A stretch of DNA of 64,000 bases from CAZCTC01 sp964501335 (lineage in GTDB: Bacteria > Chloroflexota > Anaerolineae > B4-G1 > SLSP01). Position 1 is the first letter of the stretch, and the number at the start of each line of letters is the position of its first letter. Positions 57,065-64,000 of this stretch are shown here, one piece after another. The translations under genes were made by a program, and so were the position numbers. The notes beneath the pieces were generated by a model. The model did not search any database. It saw only the letters and a list, made by a program, of their open reading frames with translations, and was not told the origin of the DNA. The stretch spans positions 110,980 to 174,979 of the forward strand of contig CAZCTC010000004.1 in NCBI GenBank assembly GCA_964501335.1. Reading direction: 5' to 3'.

Positions 57065-60000
57065 TTAACGGTTTGTTTCCTGATCCCACCATTGGACCAG
57101 AATTTCCAGCACGGCGCGGAGGTTGTCGCGCCAGCGGTTCTCTTCCCAGGAGAGTGGGAGCCAGAGTTCCCGTTTGCCGACGCGGGCCCGATCATCGAGC
57201 GCCAGGCGTAGTTTGACGGCGCGCTCGATGGGCAGCTCTTTGAGCCAGGCCGGTCGCAGGACGATCTGGCCGCTTTCGACCACGATGGTGGGGATGCGGG
57301 CGTCGCGGGCCAGCACTTTGAGCTGAAGCTGGTAGAGCAGGTTTTCGGTGGGCTGCGGCAAGGGGCCGAAGCGGTCGCGCAATTCATGTTCCAGATCGGT
57401 GATTTCGGCGGCTTCGGTGAGATCGGCCATCCGGCGGTAGAGCGTCAGCCGCAGGGCGTCATCGGGAATGTATTCCGGCGGCAGTCCGGCCGCCAGCGGC
57501 AGTTCGATGGTGATGGCGCCCAGCGGTTCGGGCGGCAGGGGCTCGCCGGAACGTTCGGCTTTGAGGTTCTGGACGGCGCGGGAGAGCATGCGGGTGTAGA
57601 GTGTGAAACCGACGGTGGCGATGTTGCCGTGCTGGTGAACGCCGAGCATTTCGCCGGCGCCGCGCAGTTCGAGGTCACGCAGGGCCAAAGCAAAGCCGCC
57701 TCCGGCGCTTTCGGTGTCGCGGAGCGCCTGGAGGCGCTCGCGGGCATCCTCGCCCATGCGTCGACCGTGGAAGAAGTAGGCGTAGCCGCGGCGGGCGCTG
57801 CGGCCCACCCGGCCGCGCAGTTGATAGAGTTCGGAAAGTCCCAGGCGGTCGGCCCGTTCGACGATCAGGGTGTTGGCGTTGGGGAAATCGATACCGCTTT
57901 CGATGATGCTGGTGGCGAGCAGCAGATCGACTTTGCCGGTGGCAAATTTTTCCATGGCGGCGGCGAGTTGCTTTTCGGGCATCTGGCCGTGGGCGATGGT
58001 CTGGGTCACTTCGGGAACCAGGGTTTTCAGCCGTTCCGCTGCCGTATGGATCGATTCGATGCGGTTGTGGAGGTAGAAGACCTGGCCTCCGCGGGTCAGT
58101 TCCCGGCGGATGGCGCGTTGGATGATTTCGTGGTCGAAGGGGCCGATGTACGAGCTGACGGGCAGCCGTTCCTGGGGCGGCGTTTCGATGAGGCTGATGT
58201 CGCGGGTGCCGGTGAGCGCCAGGTAGAGCGTGCGCGGAATGGGCGTGGCTGTCAGGGTCAAGACATCTACCTCGTGGCGCAGCTGCTTGAGTTTCTCCTT
58301 GTGGATCACCCCGAAGCGCTGTTCTTCATCGATAATCACCAGGCCCAGATCTTTGAAATGGACATCGTCCTGGATCAGCCGGTGGGTGCCGATGATGATA
58401 TCTACTTTGCCCTGGGCCAGGCGTTGCAGGATGTATTTCTGTTCGGTGGCCGAGCGGAACCGGGAGAGCTGTTCGACGATGACCGGGAAGGCGGTGAGCC
58501 GTTCGCGGAAGGTCTGGTAGTGCTGCTGGGCCAGGATGGTGGTGGGGACCAGCAGGGCGACCTGTTTGCCGTCCATCACCGCTTTAAAGGCGGCGCGCAG
58601 GGCCACCTCGGTCTTGCCGTAGCCGGCATCTCCGCAGATCAGGCGGTCCATCGGGTGGGCCTTTTCCATATCGGCTTTTACATCGGCGATGGCGCGGAGT
58701 TGATCTTCGGTTTCTGTGTAGGGGAAGGCGGCTTCCAGATCGGCCTGCCAGGGAGTATCGGCGGCGAAGGCATGGCCTTCGAGTACCTCGCGGGAGGCGT
58801 AGAGATCCAGCAGGTCGCGGGCCACTTCTACGGCGGCTTCCTGGGCCTTGGACTTGGCTTCAGTCCATTCGGCGCCGCCCAGCCGGTTGAGGTGCGGTTC
58901 GATCCCCTCGGCGCCGACATAGCGGGTGAGCCGGTCGGCCTGATGGATGGGGACGAAGACCTTGTCGTTGTTGGCATATTCGAGCAGCAGATATTCCCGC
59001 TCGACTTCGTCGATGGCGCGTGTGACCAGGCCGCGGAAGATGCCGAGGCCGTAATCTTCATGGATCACCATGTCGCCGGGTTGCAGGTCGGCGAAGGGCA
59101 GTTCAGGGGCGGCGACTTTGCGGCGGACGCGGCGGTGCGGTTCGGGAGGGCGCCAGCCGAAGAGTTCTTCATCGCTGATCAGATGGCGGTCCGGGCCCGA
59201 GCCGGTGAGCAACCAGCCGCCGGGGGCCGCGCCCTGTACAAAGGTGAGCCGTCCATCGGGTGCCTTGGGCAGGGTGGAATGGACGTGGGGGGGATTGAAC
59301 TGCTCCCAGAGTTCGGCGAGCCGGCTGGCCTGTCGGCTGACGACGACGGCCTGATCGCCCAGATTGACCCACTGGCGCAGCCGGCCCAGGGCTTCGGGCA
59401 GACGGCCGGCGAAGTGCGGTTCGGGAGCCAGGTATTCGTTCCAGAAGCTCTCGGCGCCGGGCTGAAAAGTGAGCCGGCGGGCATTGTTGATCCCCTGGCT
59501 CCAGCTTTCCCAGGGGATGTAGGGATCGGGAGCGTGGGCGGCGAGCATTCCTTCGGCTTCGGCGCGTTGGCGCAGATCGGTAGCTTCGGCTTCCAGTTCG
59601 GCCCAGCGGGCCGGGAGGGCATCGCCGCCGTAGTGGATGACGAGCGCTTCGGGCGGCAGGTAGCCGAGGAGGGAACTGGTCTCCTGGTAGAAGTAGGGGG
59701 TGTAGAATTCCAGGGTGGGGAAGGGGATGCCGGTTTCGAGGGCGGCTGCTTCTTCCTCCAGAGGAGCGCGCAGTTCGGGCGGGAGCGGTTCTTCCAGCAG
59801 GGTGCGGACTGCGGCCAGGGCCCGTTCGCTGTCGCGGGGGAGCGCTTCGCGGACCGGGGTGAGCCAGAAACTCTGGGCCGGGCCGGTGGAACGCTGGGTG
59901 GCCGGGTCAAAGGTGCGGATCGTGTCGATTTCATCGCCGAAGAAGTCCAGGCGGTAGGCGGTCGGGGCCTGGGGCGGGTAGATATCGAGGATGCCGCCGC

Positions 60001-60568
60001 GGCGGCTGATCTGCCCGGGGGTTTCGACGACGCTGGTGCTTTCATAGCCGATGCCGCTGCAATGGCGGACCAGGGCGCCCAGCGATTCCTGGGCGTGGAC
60101 CTGGATCAGGCGGGCGGCTTTGCGGAATTGCCGGTAGGGCAAAGGGCGCTGGATCAGGGCGCGGACCGAGGCGATGATAATCGGCGGCGGTCCCTCCGGC
60201 GGGGTGACGCTGGCGCGGGCCATGAAGAGCGTGGAGAGGACCTGGAGGCGGTCGGCGATCGCTTCGGCGGTCCAGGGGGCTCGCTCGTAGGGCAGGACCG
60301 GCGGATCGGGAAAGGGGAGCAGCCGGTCGGGTTTTTCCAGCCAGAGCCGGAGGGCCTGGACGAGGCGGCGGCTCTCTTCGGCCGTGGAGACGATGATGAG
60401 GATGGGGACGCGATGGTCTCCGGCGAGCGCGGCGATCAGGGCCGGGGCTGCGGAAGGCAGGAGCGGCAGATCGGTGAGCGGCTGATGGGCCAGTAGCTCA
60501 TCCCGCAGATTTTGGTAGGCGGGATGAGCGCGAATCCAATCCAGTAATCCATGAAGAGTGATAGCCAT
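57065..60568 (-). CDS. mfd: Transcription-repair coupling factor Mfd
   Basis: 1167 residues. UvrB-like N-terminal modules, a CarD-like RNA-polymerase-interacting domain near 500-560 (LQPGDMVIHEDYGLGIFRG), then the RecG-like translocase with Walker A GDAGYGKTEVALRAAF near 646, DEEQRFGV near 741, TATPIPRTL, and a TRG-like segment in QLRGRVGRSARRGYAYF. The C-terminal MFD domain closes the protein. It removes stalled RNA polymerase and recruits UvrA. ATG 60566-60568 is chosen as the start of homologous sequence (MAITLHGLLDW); it has no clear SD. Downstream of pth in the same direction, across a GC-hairpin. A 1036-codon antisense frame is a composition artefact. Confidence 0.95.
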   Translation of the reverse strand: MAITLHGLLDWIRAHPAYQNLRDELLAHQPLTDLPLLPSAAPALIAALAGDHRVPILIIVSTAEESRRLVQALRLWLEKPDRLLPFPDPPVLPYERAPWTAEAIADRLQVLSTLFMARASVTPPEGPPPIIIASVRALIQRPLPYRQFRKAARLIQVHAQESLGALVRHCSGIGYESTSVVETPGQISRRGGILDIYPPQAPTAYRLDFFGDEIDTIRTFDPATQRSTGPAQSFWLTPVREALPRDSERALAAVRTLLEEPLPPELRAPLEEEAAALETGIPFPTLEFYTPYFYQETSSLLGYLPPEALVIHYGGDALPARWAELEAEATDLRQRAEAEGMLAAHAPDPYIPWESWSQGINNARRLTFQPGAESFWNEYLAPEPHFAGRLPEALGRLRQWVNLGDQAVVVSRQASRLAELWEQFNPPHVHSTLPKAPDGRLTFVQGAAPGGWLLTGSGPDRHLISDEELFGWRPPEPHRRVRRKVAAPELPFADLQPGDMVIHEDYGLGIFRGLVTRAIDEVEREYLLLEYANNDKVFVPIHQADRLTRYVGAEGIEPHLNRLGGAEWTEAKSKAQEAAVEVARDLLDLYASREVLEGHAFAADTPWQADLEAAFPYTETEDQLRAIADVKADMEKAHPMDRLICGDAGYGKTEVALRAAFKAVMDGKQVALLVPTTILAQQHYQTFRERLTAFPVIVEQLSRFRSATEQKYILQRLAQGKVDIIIGTHRLIQDDVHFKDLGLVIIDEEQRFGVIHKEKLKQLRHEVDVLTLTATPIPRTLYLALTGTRDISLIETPPQERLPVSSYIGPFDHEIIQRAIRRELTRGGQVFYLHNRIESIHTAAERLKTLVPEVTQTIAHGQMPEKQLAAAMEKFATGKVDLLLATSIIESGIDFPNANTLIVERADRLGLSELYQLRGRVGRSARRGYAYFFHGRRMGEDARERLQALRDTESAGGGFALALRDLELRGAGEMLGVHQHGNIATVGFTLYTRMLSRAVQNLKAERSGEPLPPEPLGAITIELPLAAGLPPEYIPDDALRLTLYRRMADLTEAAEITDLEHELRDRFGPLPQPTENLLYQLQLKVLARDARIPTIVVESGQIVLRPAWLKELPIERAVKLRLALDDRARVGKRELWLPLSWEENRWRDNLRAVLEILVQWWDQETNR

Positions 60569-60622
60569 AATTTTAGTTTGGCAAAGGTTTTGTAAGGTTA
60601 GTTTAGGGTGCCTACGCAGGGG

Positions 60623-60656
60623 CGCCCCTACATCGGAAGGCGTTTGTGTAGGGGCG
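60623..60656. repeat. Inverted repeat between pth and mfd
   Basis: CGCCCCTACA (60623-60632) and TGTAGGGGCG (60647-60656) form a 10-bp stem with a 14-base loop. The same words (CCCCTACA, TGTAGGGG) occur in the hairpin array at 14301-14410. Confidence 0.65.
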
Positions 60657-60680
60657 GCCACATCGGGTCGCCCCTTGTTC

Positions 60681-61271
60681 TCAGGTCGGTGGTTGGACCT
60701 TTAAGGTCATGGCGGTTTTGAGGGAGGCCTCATCGCCGGAGAGCCAGGCCAGCGTCATCTTTTGCGCCAGCTTGAGCGCTTCCCAGAGCTGCGGTTCTTC
60801 ATCTTTTGAAAAATCCTGGAGCACGTAGTCGGCCGGGTCCATCCGTCCCGGGGGACGGCCGATGCCGACTTTGACCCGGGCGATGGTATTGATTCCGCCG
60901 AGGCTCTGGCTGATCGATTGCAGGCCGCGGTGTCCCCCGCTGCTGCCGTCGGGGCGATAGCGGACGGCGCCGGCGGCGAGATCGAGATCGTCGTAGATCA
61001 CCAGCAGCCGGGCGATGGGGATTTTGTAGAAACGGACCAGCGGGCCGACGGCCTGACCGCTTTCATTCATCCATGTCTGCGGTTTGGCCAGAATGACGCG
61101 TTGGTTGTTGATAGTGCCGTGTGCGGTGAGGGCGCGCTGTTCGGTGCGGCTGAAGGTCAGGTTACAGGCTGCGGCCAGATCGTCGACGGCGCGGAAACCA
61201 ATATTGTGACGGTTGCGGGCATAACGAGGGCCGGGATTTCCCAGCCCTACGATCAGTGCGAATGTATCCAT
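60681..61271 (-). CDS. pth: Peptidyl-tRNA hydrolase
   Basis: 196 residues, normal length. LIVGLGNPGPRYARNRHNIG contains the substrate Asn12 and catalytic His22; KPQTWMNESGQAVG, VIYDDLDLAAGAVRYR and GSSGGHRGLQSI complete the site. It frees tRNA from prematurely released peptidyl-tRNA. ATG 61271 has TGAGGTTC upstream. It is upstream of mfd in the same order as in many bacteria. Confidence 0.95.
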   Translation of the reverse strand: MDTFALIVGLGNPGPRYARNRHNIGFRAVDDLAAACNLTFSRTEQRALTAHGTINNQRVILAKPQTWMNESGQAVGPLVRFYKIPIARLLVIYDDLDLAAGAVRYRPDGSSGGHRGLQSISQSLGGINTIARVKVGIGRPPGRMDPADYVLQDFSKDEEPQLWEALKLAQKMTLAWLSGDEASLKTAMTLKVQPPT

Positions 61272-61287
61272 CAGAACCTCATAGGTG

Positions 61288-62037
61288 TCAGGGGGTCGGT
61301 TTGGGGCCCCCGGGTTTGCGTTGCGAATAGCGCCAGGCCAGTTTGGCCCCTAAATAGAGTCCCCAGGCGGCATAAAACATCACGGCAATCCAGAAGCCCG
61401 AGCAGGCGGTTTCGGTGATGGCCTTTTCAGAGATGGCCAGAGCTTTATTCGCCGAGCCGGTCGGTGTTGTGGTGCCGCGGGGGTTGACGGTGGTGGTGGG
61501 GTTGGGGGTAATCGTGGGGGGCTGCTCGACAGTGGCTACCGGATTGACGACGCCTCCCGGATTATCCGTTCCTGGGGTTTCCGTAGTGGGTTCCGGTGGG
61601 ACAGTAGGTTCGGGCGTGGCGGTCGGGGGTTCGTTGCTGATGGTGAGGTTGTCGATGTAGAAGGTGGTGAGGTTGTTGCTGGTATCGTAGACCACGAGCG
61701 CCAGCGTGTATTGACCGTTGGGGAGCTGGGTGGTGTCCCAGGTGCCGAGGGGGCCGTTGACGACCATGGAAGAGACATTGGTCACGATCAGTTTCCATTG
61801 GGATTCGGCTACGACCGTGGGCCCGGCCGCATAAAGCAGGCCATAGTTTGAGAAATTGGGATGGGTAGCCGTCCCGGTAATGGTGACGACGCCGCTGATG
61901 GTGGATCCGCTTGTGGGCGAGGTAATATTCACCACGGGATCCTGGGCGAGCGGGGCTGCGAAGCCCGGATTCCCACCCAGAATGAACGTGAAGAGTACGA
62001 CAAGGATGCAGACTCGTGCAATCTGTGCCGGACGCAT
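61288..62037 (-). CDS. Secreted, C-terminally anchored Ig-like protein
   Basis: 249 residues. Signal peptide at 1-32 (RVCILVVLFTFILGGNPGFAA), then a bacterial Ig-like domain: VNITSPTSGSTISGVVTITG, NGQYTLALVVYDTSNN (seen in part). A Pro/Thr-rich spacer of about 65 residues leads to a C-terminal helix (CSGFWIAVMFYAAWGLYLG) followed by basic residues, giving a membrane anchor with the Ig domain outside. The start ATG at 62035-62037 follows AAGGAG; the upstream frame runs into repeats and is rejected. It is 16 bases upstream of pth and likely co-transcribed. The function is unknown. Confidence 0.8.
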   Translation of the reverse strand: MRPAQIARVCILVVLFTFILGGNPGFAAPLAQDPVVNITSPTSGSTISGVVTITGTATHPNFSNYGLLYAAGPTVVAESQWKLIVTNVSSMVVNGPLGTWDTTQLPNGQYTLALVVYDTSNNLTTFYIDNLTISNEPPTATPEPTVPPEPTTETPGTDNPGGVVNPVATVEQPPTITPNPTTTVNPRGTTTPTGSANKALAISEKAITETACSGFWIAVMFYAAWGLYLGAKLAWRYSQRKPGGPKPTP

Positions 62038-62170
62038 AAGGACTCCTTCTAAGAGACTTGCAGCAGGGAAGTGTAACATGAAAGAAGGGAGATGGCAAAT
62101 GAGGGGAAGTAGACAGTAGAAAGTAGACAGTAGACAGCTTGCGTTGCTCGAATGGTTCTGGAAAAAGCCT

Positions 62171-62230
62171 GTGTTTGTGCGCGCATTCTTATGCGCGCAC
62201 AAACACAAACAAAAAACTCTCTGTGCCTGC
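62171..62230 (-). repeat. Interspersed hairpin element, copy 15 (reverse, truncated)
   Basis: Perfect 16-bp hairpin (62171-62186 / 62191-62206, loop TCTT) with stem GTTTGTGCGCGCAT, then a shortened linker (AAAAAACTCTCTGTGCCTGCGCGG). Preceded by GTAGACAG repeats and TTCTGGAAAAAG, the same neighbours as copy 4. Confidence 0.8.
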
Positions 62231-62257
62231 GCGGTACTGCCAAAAAACTCAAGGGCT

Positions 62258-63463
62258 TTAGATCAGTCTTTTGAGGGCCGGGCCGCCGAGGATCGACGTC
62301 AGGATTGCCATGATGACGATGGCGACGTAGATCCTTAAATCGATCAGTCCGGCTTCGAGGGCGAGGGAGGCAAGTAAAATTTCGATGGCGCCGCGGGCAT
62401 TCATGGCGAAGCCGATGGCCCAGGCGGAACGCCAGGGCAGTTTCCCCAGGCGGGCCCCGAGGGTGGAGCCGCCGATTTTTCCCAGGCAGGCCAGGATCAG
62501 GATTGTGAGCGTCAAGGGGATGTCGAGATTGGCGAGGTAGTTGCCTTTCAAGCCGATGGAGACGAAATAGAGCGGGGCAAAGAAACTGAGGGTGAATTGT
62601 CGGATGATTTCGGGAGCCGGTTCACTTTTTTTCAGTTCAGGGCTGAGGGCAATTCCCAGCAGAAAAGCGCCCAGGACAGCATGCATACCCACAGCTTCGG
62701 CCAGGGTGGCTGCCAGCAGAATAAAGATGGTGATGAGGGCGATAGAGCCTGTCGGACCTGTCTGAAGGGTGCGGATGCGCCGAAGCAGCGGCCGGCCGAA
62801 CAGGTATCCGCCTCCCAGGATGGCAAGGATACCTCCTGTGGTCAGGGCGAGGGATTGGCTCCAGCTGGAGGTGGAATGTGAGGAGCGTGTGCTCAGGAGC
62901 AGCGCGAAGGCGGTCCAGCCGGCGAGGTCGTTGACGGCGGCGGCGGTCATGATGATGCTTCCCAGCTCGCTTTGGAGGATGCCCAGGTCTATGAGGATGC
63001 GGGCAATGATGGGAAGGGCGGTGATGGTCAGCGCGATTCCCAGAAAGAGGGCCAGGGTGATATTGGCAGTGCCGGCGGGTGGGTTCCACCAGCCGGGAAA
63101 GAGTATGACGGCTGTAAATCCCAGACTGAAAGAGATCATGGCGCTGAAGGTGGCCGTGAAGATGATGGCGCGGCGGTTGTTGTTAAAGTGGGCGTGGTTG
63201 ATTTCAGAGCCGGCAATGAAGAGAAAGAAGAGCATGCCGAGATTGAGGAGCGCTTCCCGGGCCGTGGCAAAGGGATCGTGTGGGGGGAAAAGTTGACCGT
63301 AGAGATTCGGTAAGAGTGCTCCGCAAAGGGTGGGACCCAGGAGAATTCCTCCCAGCAGTTCTCCAATGACTGCCGGTTGTTTGATGAGACGCATGATTTG
63401 ACCGCCGAGCAATCCCGTGAGCAACATCACGGCGAGTTGGAGGAAGAGATGGGAGATTTCCAT
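62258..63463 (-). CDS. CPA2-family cation:proton antiporter (Kef/NapA-type)
   Basis: 401 residues with about 12 hydrophobic helices. It opens with LAVMLLTGLLGGQIMRLIKQPAVIGELLGGILLGPTLCG (seen in part: QPAVIGELLGGILLGP), the CPA2 signature, and has the double-Asp-like region AAAVNDLAGWTAFALL in the sixth or seventh helix, where NapA has ND and Kef has a similar Asp. There is no C-terminal TrkA-N domain, so it is not a full KefB/C. Probably Na+/H+ or K+/H+ exchange; the ion cannot be told from sequence. ATG 63463 follows GAAAGGGCTAACT. Single gene. Confidence 0.88.
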   Translation of the reverse strand: MEISHLFLQLAVMLLTGLLGGQIMRLIKQPAVIGELLGGILLGPTLCGALLPNLYGQLFPPHDPFATAREALLNLGMLFFLFIAGSEINHAHFNNNRRAIIFTATFSAMISFSLGFTAVILFPGWWNPPAGTANITLALFLGIALTITALPIIARILIDLGILQSELGSIIMTAAAVNDLAGWTAFALLLSTRSSHSTSSWSQSLALTTGGILAILGGGYLFGRPLLRRIRTLQTGPTGSIALITIFILLAATLAEAVGMHAVLGAFLLGIALSPELKKSEPAPEIIRQFTLSFFAPLYFVSIGLKGNYLANLDIPLTLTILILACLGKIGGSTLGARLGKLPWRSAWAIGFAMNARGAIEILLASLALEAGLIDLRIYVAIVIMAILTSILGGPALKRLI

Positions 63464-63645
63464 AGTTAGCCCTTTCCGAAGCGTATTATTGAGATCTTGA
63501 TTATTGTAAGAAGGTCCGGGGGGACGTCAATCATGACCTGAGGAATTCCACAGTGGACATCTGTTTTTGGGGTGAATATAATGAGAATCTGTTGGAATTG
63601 CAGAGGAGCTGATCTGAAACGTAAAACGTAATGATCTGTCGGCTG

Positions 63646-63749
63646 GGGGAATTTGCACGCCTTCTGAGGCGTGCAAATTCCCCAAAAAACAAATTCCCTC
63701 CTCCTGTCCAGCGCGGTGCATCTTAGAGGGAAAGCGTCTTATGCGGGTG
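63646..63749 (-). repeat. Interspersed hairpin element, copy 16 (reverse)
   Basis: Perfect 16-bp hairpin (63646-63661 / 63668-63683, loop TTCTGA) with stem GGGGAATTTGCACGCC, the most divergent stem. It is followed by the reverse linker TGTCCAGCGCGGTGCATC and a GCGGG end. Confidence 0.83.
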
Positions 63750-63872
63750 AGGGGGATTTTCCAGAGAGGCGCAACTCATTCTGATCTTGCAAGGCCAGGC
63801 GGCTTGCCTTCAGATGGGTCCGTTTGAATCGACGGTTTTATGGATAGAAAGTGCGTCGCACCTTAGACGGGC

Positions 63873-63943
63873 CTATTTTCAGGACAGAAGGTCATGCGGG
63901 GGGGCGGCACCCCGAAGGATGAAAATTCAGCGGAAGTAGACAG
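63873..63943. repeat. Second copy of the 70-bp block
   Basis: Matches 6209-6278 (see there) with one inserted G and a few substitutions. The words GGCGGCACCCCGAAGG and AAAATTCAGCGGAAGTAGAC are identical. Confidence 0.85.
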
Positions 63944-64000
63944 CAGCAAGTAGACAGTAGTAGGACAATGGCAGATTAGGAAGGGTCTCTTGTATGCCCT

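Larger units (their letters stand above)
63464..64000. other. Gene-free right end of the window with repeats
   Basis: Contains a reverse hairpin element (63646-63749) and the second copy of the 70-base block (63873-63943), followed by GTAGACAG-type short repeats and GGCAGATTAGGAAGG. No gene is supported before the end of the window. Confidence 0.7.

Noticed and set aside
57386..60496. Open frame of about 1036 codons on the plus strand
   Set aside because: Exactly antisense to mfd, Gly/Gln/Asp-rich with no domain; a result of third-position GC bias in the real gene.
2707..63749. Interspersed hairpins as simple intrinsic terminators
   Set aside because: No T-tract follows the hairpin on either strand, the linker is conserved, and real terminators often occur separately beside them (for example 13572, 15064, 26241).

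Overview
The window looks like a chromosomal segment of a Chloroflexota bacterium, perhaps Anaerolineae/Caldilineae-like. This is inference from gene content and order, not a phylogeny: a GC-rich housekeeping backbone in short operons, a CvpA-MutS2 pair, a 3D-domain protein next to RsmA, a Ser/Thr kinase fused to a formylglycine-enzyme-like domain, and many secreted proteins with Pro/Thr linkers. No tRNA, rRNA, CRISPR array, transposase, integrase or phage structural gene was seen.

Layout: 1-250 is the 3' end of a secreted-type protein. 441-5911 holds rel, then on the minus strand rnpB, rpsF, ssb, rpsR and a PpiC-type chaperone. 6715-15000 is the main accessory island: a 2265-residue secreted RHS/YD-repeat protein with an AT-rich foreign-looking C-terminal tip, small orphan membrane genes, a gene remnant and an array of small hairpins. 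15114-19548 is a five-gene minus operon (acylphosphatase, FecR-like, HypE-like, metallophosphoesterase, methyltransferase). 19704-26216 has glgC, a roadblock protein, two orphan small genes, a SERCA-like P-type ATPase and an unknown helical protein. 26567-41763 has a class A PBP, then ffh-rpsP-khpA-rimM, dprA, manC, topA, a half-size chromate transporter, cvpA-mutS2, a pyrophosphatase-like gene and fmdB. 41880-48462 has the SRP RNA, a G5/3D-domain protein, rsmA, a receiver + HEPN-motif pair, a GIY-YIG protein, an ABC ATPase and hemW. 48499-63463 has an atypical receiver, a ROK kinase, an orphan Flp pilin, a GH18-like protein, the kinase-FGE fusion, a large unknown protein, mfd-pth, a secreted Ig-like protein and a CPA2 antiporter.

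The most unusual signal is not a gene. At least sixteen intergenic copies (some degenerate) of an element of about 105 bp recur across the window. Each complete copy has a conserved linker around GCGCTGGATGGGG and ends in a long, near-perfect hairpin. The stem sequence differs between copies while pairing is kept, and the loop is built on TTCAGAAAG or its complement CTTTCTGAA. Copies occur in both orientations, and as tandem and inverted pairs. They are not followed by a T-tract on either strand, so they are not ordinary terminators. Other leads are the receiver-HEPN operon, the RHS tip with a candidate immunity gene, a receiver with Glu in place of the phospho-acceptor Asp, a TopA with an N-terminal zinc ribbon, and two apparently leaderless genes.
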